A stretch of 64,000 nucleotides of DNA from Planococcaceae bacterium Storch 2/2-2 (GTDB taxonomy: Bacteria; Bacillota; Bacilli; Bacillales_A; Planococcaceae). The DNA is taken from assembly GCA_009740415.1 (NCBI GenBank), contig WOYE01000009.1, positions 868,001 to 932,000 of the forward strand, given 5' to 3'. The notes under the pieces are model-generated. The model made no database searches. It saw nothing but the letters and a program-made list of their open reading frames with translations, and was not told the origin of the DNA. The translations under genes were made by a program, and so were the position numbers. Positions 8,760 through 19,477 of this stretch are shown here, in pieces. How positions within the stretch are numbered: position 1 is the first letter of the stretch; each line of letters begins with the position of its first letter.

Positions 8760-10943
8760 TCAAAACGGATTGTTGCGAAGTGCAGCGATCGCTGGCGACC
8801 CTTTCGCATTTTGCTTCGCTCGTTCGCATAACACTTCTTGGCTATTTACTAATTTGTCGCCTTTTTTCGGCTCGACGTAAAAGTAACTACCGTCCGGTGC
8901 TTGTTCACGCGCTTTCACGTTGTCCGACCAAATGAGATCGAGCCAATCGATAATGCGTTCGCTCAATTCTTTTTTCAAAATCGGGAATAAAATTTCAACG
9001 CGACGTGACATGTTACGCGTCATCATATCAGCAGACGATAAATAGACCCGTTGCTCTCCATTGTGATGGAACGCATAAATGCGCGTATGTTCTAAAAAGC
9101 GTCCGACGATGCTGCGCACTGTAATGTTTTCACTAATGCCAGGAATGCCTGGACGTAAACAACAAATGCCTCGGACGATCAAGTCAATTTTAACACCGGC
9201 ACGTGACGCTTCATACAATTTCACGATCAAATCTTTATCGGACAACGAGTTCATTTTCGCGACGATGTGCCCGTTGCCATGCTCTTTATGAAATGCCATT
9301 TCTTGATCGATCAACTGGATGAATTCTTCACGAATGTCAAATGGTGAAATGATCAAATGGTTATATTTCGGCTTTTTCATATATCCGCTCAAATGATTGA
9401 AAAAGTTCGTCGCATCTTCCCCAATTTCTTCATTCGTCGTAATGAGACCGAGGTCTGTGTAAAAACGAGCCGTCGCATCGTTGTAGTTTCCTGTACCGAG
9501 GTGAACGAATCGCTCAATTTTATTGTTGCGACGACGGACGATGAGTGAAATTTTACTATGCGTTTTTAAATAAATGATGCCGTAAATGACGTGACATCCT
9601 GCTTTTTCAAGCTCTTTCGCCCATTGGACGTTGTTTTCTTCATCGAATCGTGCTTTCAATTCGAGTAAGACCGTCACTTGTTTTCCATTTTCCGCTGCAC
9701 GTTTCAAACTTTTAATGATCGGCGAATTCCCGCTCACACGGTACAGCGTCTGCTTGATCGCTAGCACGTTCGGGTCGTCTGCTGCTTCCGAAATGAGCTG
9801 AACGACTGGATCGAACGATTCATACGGATGGTGTAATAAAATGTCTCGCTCCAACGCCGCGTCAAAAACAGTTTTTCCATCTTGTAAGTCCTGAGGCACT
9901 TGGGGTGAAAACGGTTTGTACGTCGACGTCGGATGCGTCTTTTTTAGCGCATCGTAAAAACGGAATAAAAAGGTTAAGTCGAGTGGCGCTTCGTGGAAAT
10001 AGACGTGTTCTTTTTTAACGGCGAGTTCGTCGATTAAAAAGTCGACGACCCCTTCATTTTGACACGGCCCTTGAATTTCAAGACGGACCGCCGCTCCCCA
10101 TTGACGTTTTCGAATTTCTTCTTCAATTTCTGTCAATAAATCTTGCGCTTCTTCTTCATGAAGCGTTAAGTCCGCATTTCGTGTAATGCGGAACGGCGTG
10201 ATCGATTTCACCTTGAAACCGCGGAACAGTTTGTAGATGAAATGACCGATCACATCTTCGAGCAATACGAATTTACGAGTATGCCCTTCTGCTGGCAATT
10301 CTAAAAAGCGGTCGAGTACGGATGGCACTTGGACGATCGCCAATTTCTCTTCCGCAATGTGCGGGAATTGTCCTTTTTCTTTGTACGATTTATTGCCAAC
10401 GATGATCGCTAAGTTGAGCGACTTGTTCAGCAACTTCGGAAACGGACGGTGCGCGTCGATGACCATCGGTGTGAGCACTGGGAAAATGTGCTCGTCGAAT
10501 TCTGCTTCGAGCAAACTAAATTCCGCTTCCGTCAATTCATCGAGTGCTAAAATGTGAATGTCTTTTTCTCGTAAACCGGGAACGATTTCTTTCAAATACG
10601 TATCGCTTTGAAGCGGGACGTGCTCGTGCAAAACGTCTGAAATCGCTGCAAGTTGCTGAAGAGGCGTCATGCCGGCTTTATTTTCTGGTAAGTTGTACCC
10701 TGCTTTCACTTGGTCGAGTAAGCTTGCGACACGAACCATGAAAAACTCATCTAAGTTCGAGCCGTAAATCGCTAAAAATTTCAACCGTTCTAAAAATGGG
10801 TTCCGTTCATCGATCGCTTCTTCGAGTACGCGTAAGTTAAAGTTCAACCAACTTAATTCACGGTTGTTGTAGTACGACGTATCGTTTAAATCGACCGGTC
10901 GTTCATTCATCGTTACTTCGGTCTGTTCTTTCGTTGTCTCCAT
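8760..10943 (-). CDS. ppk1: Polyphosphate kinase PPK1
   Basis: A 727-residue cytoplasmic enzyme that reversibly transfers the gamma-phosphate of ATP to polyphosphate. All PPK1 landmarks are present: N-terminal NRELSWLNFNLRVLEEA and YGSNLDEFFMVRVA, the central ALKRAAENGKQVTVLLELKARFDEENN type segment, the phospho-His motif in YLKTHSKISLIVRR followed by HLGTGNYN, and the second catalytic His region in GRFLEHTRIY with ADMMTRNMSRRVE near the C terminus. Length is normal. RBS AAAAGGAGA precedes the ATG. It is 83 nt downstream of ppx on the same strand, forming a ppx-ppk operon, and opposite to a PPK2-type gene. Confidence 0.97.
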   Translation of the reverse strand: METTKEQTEVTMNERPVDLNDTSYYNNRELSWLNFNLRVLEEAIDERNPFLERLKFLAIYGSNLDEFFMVRVASLLDQVKAGYNLPENKAGMTPLQQLAAISDVLHEHVPLQSDTYLKEIVPGLREKDIHILALDELTEAEFSLLEAEFDEHIFPVLTPMVIDAHRPFPKLLNKSLNLAIIVGNKSYKEKGQFPHIAEEKLAIVQVPSVLDRFLELPAEGHTRKFVLLEDVIGHFIYKLFRGFKVKSITPFRITRNADLTLHEEEAQDLLTEIEEEIRKRQWGAAVRLEIQGPCQNEGVVDFLIDELAVKKEHVYFHEAPLDLTFLFRFYDALKKTHPTSTYKPFSPQVPQDLQDGKTVFDAALERDILLHHPYESFDPVVQLISEAADDPNVLAIKQTLYRVSGNSPIIKSLKRAAENGKQVTVLLELKARFDEENNVQWAKELEKAGCHVIYGIIYLKTHSKISLIVRRRNNKIERFVHLGTGNYNDATARFYTDLGLITTNEEIGEDATNFFNHLSGYMKKPKYNHLIISPFDIREEFIQLIDQEMAFHKEHGNGHIVAKMNSLSDKDLIVKLYEASRAGVKIDLIVRGICCLRPGIPGISENITVRSIVGRFLEHTRIYAFHHNGEQRVYLSSADMMTRNMSRRVEILFPILKKELSERIIDWLDLIWSDNVKAREQAPDGSYFYVEPKKGDKLVNSQEVLCERAKQNAKGSPAIAALRNNPF

Positions 10944-11026
10944 ACCATCGATCTCCTTTTGACTAATGTCTCGTTTCTATTATGGCAAATTTGTAGCGCG
11001 TGAAGTGTTAATGTTTTGTAAATGTG

Positions 11027-12583
11027 TCATTTTTCAACAAACTGAGAAGTGAGTGTCACTTTCAACAGTTTTTCTAAATGTTTTTTCTGAGCGTCGAAAT
11101 GGTACCGTTCTGGAAATGCGGTGCCGACGTGTTCGATATGGGCGATCCATTCAGTCGGACGTTTTTCTTCGAACACGATGACGCGCACGTCGCCTTGTTT
11201 CGTCCGGTTCAACGTCTGTGATACTTTTAACAGCGCACCGAGTAATGCGAGCTGTTTCAGCCGTTCGTCGGTATACCAATGACGAAACGGCGCAACGTAT
11301 TGATCGAAAAGGCGGCGATTTTTGTACGAAGCGATGAGCGCGAGTTCGATTCGCTCCTTGTGTGACAAGCCGGGCAACGTATATTGAGAAATGAGGAAAA
11401 ATGTAATGTTGCTCGTCTCCGCGTCCGCTTTTTTCCCGAGGTTGAAAAGACGACAACCGCTCTCTAACAACGTTCGGTCACTGGCGAGAAATGGAACGCG
11501 CAACCGTTGAATTTCATCGAACAGTTGACATGCTAAGTACCAAAGCTCTCCTTCTTTTTCAGGACCGTAGTAAAAGCGTTGGCGCAATTCGTCGATACTC
11601 TCATCGAGCAAATCGACCGTTCCTTCTTGGCGATCGTTTTGATGTTCATACAAAAACCCGTCGCGCAATCCTTTACTACTAATGACCCAACGTGTCGTTC
11701 CGATCACGTCGCATAACGTGCGGAAGACGACGAGTGACGATTGCAGCGTATCCGCGCGGTCTTTGTCGATCGCCTCATGCTTTTGCAATTCCGTTAACGT
11801 ATACTGTTGAAACGTTTCGCCGATCGCATCGAGTTCATCGGTCGTCATTTCGTATTGATGCAATTCATCGAGTGGATAATGAATCTCTTGTTGATGCATT
11901 TTTCCGATGTTGCGTGCACTGCCTCCGATTGAAATGACCGGTACATTTTCACCGTACGCTTCAAAATGACGCAACCAATCGATCGATAAAAAATGCTTCT
12001 TCACGTAGTCACGCATCGCGCGCAATTCTTTTTCGGTCGCCATGTCTCGTTCGATAAATTGAAGTCGTAACGACAACGCACCGAATGGGAAACTGTAAAA
12101 ATGTTTCATTTCACCATCGGCCGTATACGTCACTTCCGTACTTCCTCCGCCGATATCAATCGTGAGTGCGCGGTCAACATTCATCGAATGCGTCACCGCC
12201 ACGTACCCGTAATACGCTTCCTCTTCATCGGTTAAAAGACGAATCGATACACCGAGCGCGTCGTACACGCGTTGCATCACTTCTCGTTGATTGCGCGCGA
12301 GGCGAAGGGAAGCAGTCGCAATCCATTCGCTTCGCTTCACGCCGTATTGTTCAATCGTCTGTTGGAACGCACGAAGCGTCTCGATCAGTTTATCGATCCC
12401 TTCTTCGGATAATTTTCCTAACGAATCAAAGTAATACCGTAAACGAGCCATCACTTTCATATTTTCCGTCCGCTCGTAACTTTTATGACCCGGCAATCGT
12501 TCATAAATGACGAGACGAATCGTGTTCGATCCGATATCGACAATCGCTAATTTGTCGGTCGTCTGTTGTCCGTCGTTTCTCAT
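11027..12583 (-). CDS. ppx: Exopolyphosphatase (Ppx/GppA family)
   Basis: A 518-residue ASKHA-fold phosphatase that removes terminal phosphate from polyphosphate or pppGpp. The two nucleotide-binding phosphate loops are clear: AIVDIGSNTIRLVIYE (about residues 13-28) and LTIDIGGGSTEVTY (about 139-152). SIGGSARNIGKMHQQ is the adenosine-site region. The C-terminal third is an HD-like helical domain as in longer Ppx enzymes, but no canonical HD pair is obvious (SHKERIELALIASYKNR occurs instead). It leads the ppx-ppk1 operon; the reverse-strand -10 TATAAT at 12721-12726 is a plausible promoter element in the divergent region shared with the PPK2 gene. Confidence 0.93.
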   Translation of the reverse strand: MRNDGQQTTDKLAIVDIGSNTIRLVIYERLPGHKSYERTENMKVMARLRYYFDSLGKLSEEGIDKLIETLRAFQQTIEQYGVKRSEWIATASLRLARNQREVMQRVYDALGVSIRLLTDEEEAYYGYVAVTHSMNVDRALTIDIGGGSTEVTYTADGEMKHFYSFPFGALSLRLQFIERDMATEKELRAMRDYVKKHFLSIDWLRHFEAYGENVPVISIGGSARNIGKMHQQEIHYPLDELHQYEMTTDELDAIGETFQQYTLTELQKHEAIDKDRADTLQSSLVVFRTLCDVIGTTRWVISSKGLRDGFLYEHQNDRQEGTVDLLDESIDELRQRFYYGPEKEGELWYLACQLFDEIQRLRVPFLASDRTLLESGCRLFNLGKKADAETSNITFFLISQYTLPGLSHKERIELALIASYKNRRLFDQYVAPFRHWYTDERLKQLALLGALLKVSQTLNRTKQGDVRVIVFEEKRPTEWIAHIEHVGTAFPERYHFDAQKKHLEKLLKVTLTSQFVEK

Positions 12584-12827
12584 ATCGACACTCTCCCTCG
12601 TAGGCGTAATAGTACTAGTTTACATGATGCGTGGAACCGTTACCATCTATTGACGGACGATTCACGCAATTTTTACAATGAGGAAGTATCCTACTTTTCT
12701 TGCATACCAACAATAGTCTTATTATACCATAGTTCTTTTACATTTGGCGTCGTTAGACCTAAAACCTTTAAAACGAGTCCGACTTCATATACAATGAAAC
12801 TAACTACATAAAAAATGGAGTGATCGT

Positions 12828-13562
12828 ATGACGAACTATTTACACGAAGTCGATTTATCGAAAACATTAAAGAAAAAAGAGTACAAACGTCTATTGAAAC
12901 ATTACCAATTTGAATTGTTAAAATTACAACAAGCGTTTTATATGAACAAAATTCCAGCCATTTTCGCCTTTGAAGGATGGGACGCTGCTGGAAAAGGTGG
13001 CGCGATCAAACGCGTGACAGAACGACTCGACCCGCGTGGATACCGCGTGCATCCAACCGCTGCTCCGAACATCGAAGAAAAACAGGAACATTATTTACAA
13101 CGTTTTTGGCGCAACATGCCACGCGCCGGTGGAATTGCGATGTTCGACCGCTCATGGTACGGACGCGTCCTCGTTGAACGTGTCGAACAATTTGCGACAG
13201 AAGACGAATGGCAACGTGCCTACGGACAAATTAACGATTTCGAAAAAATGTTGTACGAAGAAGGGGCCGTCATCGGAAAGTTTTGGTTCCACATTAGCAA
13301 AGACGAGCAGCTCGCACGGTTCAAAAGCCGTGAAGAAGATCCGTTCCGCCGTTGGAAACTAACGGACGAAGATTGGCGAAACCGTGAGAAATGGGACGAT
13401 TACGAAGATGCGGTCAACGACATGCTTGAAAACACGCATAAAAAACGTGCACCGTGGTACATTATCGAAGGAAACAATAAACGATACGCGCGCGTACGAA
13501 CGTTACAAGTGATGACGAAATTAATGAAAAAAGAATTGCAACGCCGCGGCATCGACTACTAA
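12828..13562 (+). CDS. Polyphosphate kinase 2 family protein (PPK2)
   Basis: A 244-residue single-domain PPK2 enzyme that uses polyphosphate to phosphorylate nucleotides. Walker A is FEGWDAAGKGGAIKR (about residues 46-60), the lid/Walker B part is MFDRSWYGRVLVERV, and EEDPFRRWKLTDEDW is the typical base/phosphate-handling segment. Size and single domain fit class I or III; the preferred substrate (ADP, AMP or GDP) cannot be read directly. RBS TGGAGTG lies 6 nt upstream of the ATG. It is transcribed divergently from ppx with a 244-nt intergenic region, completing a make/break/use polyphosphate set. Confidence 0.92.
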   Translation: MTNYLHEVDLSKTLKKKEYKRLLKHYQFELLKLQQAFYMNKIPAIFAFEGWDAAGKGGAIKRVTERLDPRGYRVHPTAAPNIEEKQEHYLQRFWRNMPRAGGIAMFDRSWYGRVLVERVEQFATEDEWQRAYGQINDFEKMLYEEGAVIGKFWFHISKDEQLARFKSREEDPFRRWKLTDEDWRNREKWDDYEDAVNDMLENTHKKRAPWYIIEGNNKRYARVRTLQVMTKLMKKELQRRGIDY

Positions 13563-13580
13563 TCGACGCCATAACGCACG

Positions 13581-13610
13581 AGCCCTTGAGAGACATGTCT
13601 CTCAAGGGCT
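13581..13610. repeat. 30-bp perfect palindrome downstream of the PPK2 gene
   Basis: The two 15-nt halves, beginning AGCCCTTGAGAGACA, are exact reverse complements with no spacer. It lies 18 nt after the stop and probably acts as the terminator, although the T tract (TTATT) is weak. Confidence 0.7.
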
Positions 13611-13810
13611 TATTCATGATGACATAACGATCCGTTTCATACAGGATCGCAGCACGCCCCTTGTTCGTCTTTTTTCTCAAGCATCGCAAGGAGCACGTGC
13701 GTCTTTTTGTACGAACCATTCCACGAGGCGCTCCGCACACTTATGAAAGGACAGGCTCTCCCCCCCATCCTCCTATCTTCGAAAAAGGTGAGAGTGAAGA
13801 GCGAGCTTCT

Positions 13811-13832
13811 CGCCTTGCCAAAAGAATCGTAC
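13811..13832 (+). repeat. Dispersed intergenic element, copy 1 (deleted form)
   Basis: CGCCTTGCC joins directly to AAAAGAATCGTAC. Compared with the copy at 37546-37577 the middle segment is missing. It lies 33 nt past the T tract of the reverse-strand PatD terminator. Confidence 0.5.
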
Positions 13833-13864
13833 GAAACTCTATCATCTATTGTAGAACCGAAACG

Positions 13865-13902
13865 ACGAAAAAACCCTTCACTCGTAGATGCGAGTGAAGG
13901 GT
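13865..13902 (-). terminator. Terminator of the putrescine operon (reverse strand)
   Basis: A 12-bp perfect stem (ACCCTTCACTCG / CGAGTGAAGGGT), 6-nt loop, with a reverse-strand T6 tract. It is about 150 nt beyond the aldehyde dehydrogenase stop. Confidence 0.8.
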
Positions 13903-13967
13903 ACGAGACGGATGAGTTTCTCGTTGTGTTTGATTTGTCATTATACAAATGTGGTTGAATTGGGATG

Positions 13968-13998
13968 GCTAAGAAAGCGTCAGGGGTGCTTTCTTAGC
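13968..13998. repeat. Inverted repeat between patD stop and its terminator
   Basis: An 11-bp perfect stem (GCTAAGAAAGC / GCTTTCTTAGC) with a 9-nt loop and no T tract on either side. It could stabilise the mRNA 3' end. Confidence 0.5.
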
Positions 13999-14055
13999 AG
14001 TGTGTGTACTTGGGACTTGTACCGTTTTGCTACGTAAAAGGATGTTACGTACAAC

Positions 14056-15534
14056 TTACTGTGGGAACCAACCTGGTGATTCTGGTTGTAAACGAACGTT
14101 AATTTGTTTCACTTCTTGGAACTCTTCTAAGCCGTATGTTCCAAGGCTATGACCGATACCACTCTGTTTGTAACCGCCCCATGGCGCTTCTACGAACGTT
14201 GGGTGGTAATCGTTCACCCATGTAATGCCGGCACGAACTTGTTTAATGACGCGCATTGCACGTGAACCGTCTTTCGAGAAGACGCCGCCTGCTAATCCGT
14301 AGTTCGTTGAGTTCGCAAGACGTACTGCATCTGCTTCATCTTTGAACGGTTGGATCGTAACGACTGGTCCGAAAATTTCTTCTTGAACGATACGCATGTC
14401 GTTTTCGACATCGACGAATACCGTCGGTGCGATGAAGAATCCTTTGTCGAGACCGTTGTCTGTTAAGCGGTAGCCACCTGCTGCAACTGTTGCGCCTTCT
14501 TGTTTACCGATTTCGATATATTCGAGTACGCGGTTCATCTGTTGCTCGCTGACGATCGCTCCCATGTTTGATTCTGGGTCGAGACCTGGTCCAACTTTAA
14601 TGTTTTTCACTTTTTCGACGAACAATTTCACGTAGTCGTCGTACATTGATTCTTCGACTAAAATACGGCTACCTGCTGAACAAATTTGTCCTGAACCGTA
14701 GAAGATTCCGAATAAACCGTAGTCAACTGCCATGTCGAGATCTGTATCTGCGAATACGATGTTCGGTGATTTTCCACCGAGCTCGAGTGAAATGCGTTTT
14801 AAGTTACCTGATGCCGCTTGCATAATTTTCTTACCGACTGCTGTCGAACCTGTGAACGACACCATGTCGACGTCGTGGCTTTCAGAAATCGTCTGTCCGA
14901 CGACATTCCCTTCACCCATTACCATGTTCGCAACGCCTTTTGGAAGTTCTTCGATTTGGTCGAAAATATCGAATAAAATCATCGCTGACATCGGTGTTAC
15001 TTCCGCTGGTTTGAAGACGATCGAGTTTCCTGCTGCGAGAGCCGGTGCGATTTTCCAAACACTCATAAGAAGTGGGAAGTTCCATGGAACGATTAATCCA
15101 GTTACACCGACTGGCTCACGAACGATCATCGATTGGTGATCGTCTGAAGCGTTGAACACTTCACCTGCTGGCGCTTGGATCAATCCTGCGTAGTAACGGA
15201 ATGTCGATGCCGCATCTGCTACGTCGAATGATGCTTCTTCTAAAATTTTACCGTTATCTATCGTATCGAGTGTCGCAATTTCTTCTGCGCGCTCGTCGAT
15301 CATATCAGCAATTTTTAAAAGAACCGCTGCACGCTCACCTGGTGTTGCGTTTGCCCACTCGCCGCGTTCAAACGTTTCTTTTGCGACGCGAATCGCTTCT
15401 TCCGTCTGCTCTTTCGATGAGTGGAATCCTTTACCGATCACTTCTTGGTTCGCTGGGTTTAATACGATGTTTTCACGATCTGTATCCGGCTTTACCCATT
15501 CGCCATTGATGTAGTTCATTAATTCTTTTACCAT
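14056..15534 (-). CDS. Aldehyde dehydrogenase, probable 4-aminobutyraldehyde (betaine aldehyde-type) dehydrogenase
   Basis: A 492-residue NAD(P)-dependent aldehyde dehydrogenase. Visible motifs: VPWNFPLLMSVWKIAPALAAG, SFTGSTAVGKKIM (cofactor loop), LELGGKSPNIVF with the general-base Glu, and GQICSAGSRILVEE with the catalytic Cys. The C-terminal WVNDYHPTFVEAPWGGYKQS resembles betaine/aminobutyraldehyde dehydrogenases. The start is ATG at 15534, behind GGAGGG; a longer frame upstream lacks a site. It follows the PatA-type aminotransferase by 99 nt on the same strand, which points to oxidation of 4-aminobutanal to GABA in putrescine breakdown; betaine synthesis is the main alternative. Confidence 0.88.
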   Translation of the reverse strand: MVKELMNYINGEWVKPDTDRENIVLNPANQEVIGKGFHSSKEQTEEAIRVAKETFERGEWANATPGERAAVLLKIADMIDERAEEIATLDTIDNGKILEEASFDVADAASTFRYYAGLIQAPAGEVFNASDDHQSMIVREPVGVTGLIVPWNFPLLMSVWKIAPALAAGNSIVFKPAEVTPMSAMILFDIFDQIEELPKGVANMVMGEGNVVGQTISESHDVDMVSFTGSTAVGKKIMQAASGNLKRISLELGGKSPNIVFADTDLDMAVDYGLFGIFYGSGQICSAGSRILVEESMYDDYVKLFVEKVKNIKVGPGLDPESNMGAIVSEQQMNRVLEYIEIGKQEGATVAAGGYRLTDNGLDKGFFIAPTVFVDVENDMRIVQEEIFGPVVTIQPFKDEADAVRLANSTNYGLAGGVFSKDGSRAMRVIKQVRAGITWVNDYHPTFVEAPWGGYKQSGIGHSLGTYGLEEFQEVKQINVRLQPESPGWFPQ

Positions 15535-15633
15535 AATAAATCCCTCCAATTGTTTTGTGTAAAGATCGTGAGAGGCACGCGTCCTCCCACGTCGCTCACT
15601 GTTCATTGTGATGATTCTTATAGTGCTTCGATC

Positions 15634-17081
<1,448 letters not shown>

Positions 17082-17099
17082 TCGTGTGCATGAGAAGCG

Positions 17100-17735
17100 C
17101 TAACTACTCTCCTGCAACACCTCCTTTAATGAATCGGTGAAAGGGTACGTCGGATCGAGTGAGCGACGAATGAATTCGTACAGCTTTTCTTTTGACCGTT
17201 CTGCTGACGTCTCTTTATCGTCTCCGATATAGTAGCGTTCCGCTTCGCCTTCTACCATGTTAATGAGTAGTTTTGCTGTCCATTCGACATTCGTATCGGC
17301 TTCGATCATTCCGCTGTCGATCGCCGTTTGTAACAAATGACCGAACCACTCATAGTAGGAAGAGTAAATGTGTTCCCACATCGCCATCGTATAATCGAAT
17401 GCAGCGCCTGCATAACAGATGATGAGTATTTCACGGTGCTTTTCTGTCATGCTATACACTTCATCGATGTACTGTTGCAAAGATGTCCAAAAATCAGACG
17501 TTTGACATACCTTTTCTTTTAAATTGTTCAATGTGATCGTCACGAGACGCTCTGCCATTGCGGGCACAAGGGCGTTTTTTGATGAGAAGTAAAGATAAAA
17601 CGTTCCTTGCGCCACGTCCGCACGATTCGCAATTTCAGAAATCGTCGTTCGTTGGATCCCTTTTTCGGTAATGATGTCCATCGCTGCTTGTAAAATTCGT
17701 TCGTACTTTTCTTCTTTCTTCCTCTGTCGGCTCAT
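17100..17735 (-). CDS. TetR family transcriptional regulator
   Basis: A 211-residue regulator. The N-terminal DNA-binding domain is typical of TetR: ILQAAMDIITEKGIQRTTISEIANRADVAQGTFYLYFSSKNAL (helix-turn-helix about residues 32-51). The C-terminal half is all-helical, as expected for ligand binding and dimerisation (SDFWTSLQQYIDEVYSM, AKLLINMVEGEAERYYIGDD). AAAGGGGG precedes the ATG. It lies between the NhaC-type antiporter and patA on the same strand, so it very likely controls this putrescine locus, with putrescine or a derivative as possible inducer (inference). Confidence 0.88.
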   Translation of the reverse strand: MSRQRKKEEKYERILQAAMDIITEKGIQRTTISEIANRADVAQGTFYLYFSSKNALVPAMAERLVTITLNNLKEKVCQTSDFWTSLQQYIDEVYSMTEKHREILIICYAGAAFDYTMAMWEHIYSSYYEWFGHLLQTAIDSGMIEADTNVEWTAKLLINMVEGEAERYYIGDDKETSAERSKEKLYEFIRRSLDPTYPFTDSLKEVLQESS

Positions 17736-17805
17736 TTCGATTCCCCCTTTCTTTTCATATGTGAAGCGCTTTCATTTTAGAGATAAAAACGCTTTCATTT
17801 TTGGA

Positions 17806-19299
17806 TTACACTAACTTGTTAGATTCATCGAATTGTAAGACGTCGAGTCCTGCTTCTTCTTGAGCGATCGCTGCTTTTTCTTGCTCGTAAGCTGCGATTT
17901 CTTCCGGAGACATTTTCGCAATTTTGAAACCTGTGAAACCGTAAATGATTGCAATGATCGGGTTCAAAATACTGATGAACACAAACGGTGCATATGAAAC
18001 GGTTGCTACTCCGAGTGTAGAAGCCATGAACGCTCCACATGTGTTCCAAGGAACGAGTGGTGATGTCATCGTCCCTGCGTCTTCGATCGTTCTCGACAAG
18101 TTTTTCGGGTCGAGTCCGAGCTCTTTATACGCTCCGATGTACATCCGTCCGGGTAATAAAATCGATAAATATTGGTCACATGCAATGACGTTCATCGTCA
18201 TCGATGTCGCGACCGTTGTCGCAATTAAACTGCCTGTCGTACGTGTGAATCGCATTAAACTGTTCACGATTGTTGCGAGTACGCCGGTCATTTCAAGAAT
18301 ACCGCCGAGACTCATCGCCAACATGACGAGACTCACTGTGTACATCATCGATTCCGTACCACCGTTGTTTAATAAGTTGTCAATCACTTCGTTTCCAGAT
18401 GACATTTCGAATCCGAATACCATCATTTGGAGAACGTCCTCCATCGAATGACCTTGTACGACGACTGCTGCAATCGCTCCCATAAATGAACCCATAATGA
18501 GTCCTGGAATGGCAGGCACTTTCATCATAATTAAGCCGAGTACGATGACGGGTACGAGTAACAACCACGGGGTAATGGTGAAGATTTCATCCAACTTATT
18601 TTGCAATACCGCGATATCTTCCACGTTCGCTGTTTCGCCTGTGAAAAACATACCGAGGATGAAAAATAAGATGACGGTAATCGTCCACGACGGGATCGTC
18701 GTATACACCATGTACTTAATGTGGTCGAACAATTTGACGCCTGTAATACCGGGTGCCATATTCGTCGTTTCCGATAACGGTGAAATTTTATCTCCGAAGT
18801 ATGCGCCTGAAATGACGGCTCCGGCGACCATCGCTGGGTTGAATCCGAGGACGACCCCGATTCCCATAACAGCGATCCCGATCGTACCTGCTGCGGTCCA
18901 TGCGTTCCCTGCAGTTAAAGCAGTCGCACTCGTAATGATGACAGCGAGCGGTAAGAAAAATTGTGGGGATAAAAGATCCAATCCGTAATAAATCATCGTT
19001 GGAACGATTCCTGCGGCAAGCCACGTTGCGATGATCGTACCGAGTATCATTAAGATGATGAGAGCTTGTAACGAAAGTGAAATTCCTTCCGTAACCCCTC
19101 GCTCGATTTCCGACCACGTATACCCTAAATACACTGCAACTCCGCCGGCGATCACTGCACTAATTAAAATTGGGATGTGCGGTTCAGCGCCGAACACTAA
19201 AATGCCGACGAACAGAATGACAACCATCGAAATGATCGGGATTAACGCGATTTTTAACGTCGGTTGTTTCCGTTCTTTACCTTCTGTTGACACATTCAA
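17806..19299 (-). CDS. nhaC: NhaC-family Na+/H+ antiporter-like transporter
   Basis: A 497-residue polytopic membrane protein with about 12 helices. Family marks include ALTAGNAWTAAGTIGIAVMGIG, SGAYFGDKISPLSETTNMAPG, MTMNVIACDQYLSILLPGRM and DAGTMTSPLVPWNTCGAFMASTLGV. These fit NhaC, whose members exchange Na+/H+ but sometimes move organic acids or amines; being first in a putrescine locus, it might import the amine or its product. Start TTG at 19299 is chosen because GGGGGA lies 8 nt upstream. Its promoter has a cre site over the -35 and two palindromes downstream of the -10, so both CcpA and TetR control are likely. Confidence 0.85.
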   Translation of the reverse strand: MNVSTEGKERKQPTLKIALIPIISMVVILFVGILVFGAEPHIPILISAVIAGGVAVYLGYTWSEIERGVTEGISLSLQALIILMILGTIIATWLAAGIVPTMIYYGLDLLSPQFFLPLAVIITSATALTAGNAWTAAGTIGIAVMGIGVVLGFNPAMVAGAVISGAYFGDKISPLSETTNMAPGITGVKLFDHIKYMVYTTIPSWTITVILFFILGMFFTGETANVEDIAVLQNKLDEIFTITPWLLLVPVIVLGLIMMKVPAIPGLIMGSFMGAIAAVVVQGHSMEDVLQMMVFGFEMSSGNEVIDNLLNNGGTESMMYTVSLVMLAMSLGGILEMTGVLATIVNSLMRFTRTTGSLIATTVATSMTMNVIACDQYLSILLPGRMYIGAYKELGLDPKNLSRTIEDAGTMTSPLVPWNTCGAFMASTLGVATVSYAPFVFISILNPIIAIIYGFTGFKIAKMSPEEIAAYEQEKAAIAQEEAGLDVLQFDESNKLV

Positions 19300-19385
19300 A
19301 TGACAGTCCCCCTTCGTTCGAGGTCGCGAGCCATTCGTCCATGTCCGCTTATTCAATTGGTTCAGTAATGAAGCTTTCCGTTTCC

Positions 19386-19432
19386 TGAATGAACGTCATT
19401 CATTTGACGGCGCGTTCAGTTGTTCGACTGAA
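19386..19432. promoter_or_regulatory. Two operator-like palindromes in the nhaC leader
   Basis: TTCAGT-6 nt-ACTGAA at 19415-19432 covers the expected transcription start. TGAATGA-CGT-TCATTCA-type symmetry occupies 19386-19402. Both could bind the TetR regulator of the locus. They share only short ACTGA or TGA half-site elements with the patA palindrome. Confidence 0.45.
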
Positions 19433-19439
19433 TAATTAG

Positions 19440-19468
19440 ACTATACACGAACCTTTTTTCGATTGCAA
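19440..19468 (-). promoter_or_regulatory. Sigma-A promoter of the nhaC/putrescine locus
   Basis: Reverse strand: -35 TTGCAA (19463-19468), 17-bp spacer, -10 TATAGT (19440-19445), 140 nt upstream of the nhaC start. Confidence 0.65.
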
Positions 19469-19477
19469 GCGTTTTCA
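19463..19477. promoter_or_regulatory. CcpA cre site overlapping the nhaC -35
   Basis: TTGCAAGCGTTTTCA matches the consensus WTGNAANCGNWNNCW at every fixed position and overlaps the -35, which predicts carbon catabolite repression of the putrescine locus. Confidence 0.7.

Larger units (their letters stand above)
13611..14055. other. Gene-free region downstream of ppk2 and patD
   Basis: No credible gene: the open frames on both strands lack ribosome sites and family resemblance. The stretch does hold the PatD terminator (13865-13902), an inverted repeat (13968-13998), and two copies of the post-terminator element (13717-13731 and 13811-13832). Confidence 0.5.

Noticed and set aside
12584-12827. 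Pho box repeats in the ppx/ppk2 divergent region
   Set aside because: TTTTACA-like hexamers occur but without the regular 11-bp spacing.
13637-13948. Open frames on both strands of the ppk2-patD gap as small genes
   Set aside because: No ribosome site, no family resemblance, and they overlap terminators and repeat copies.
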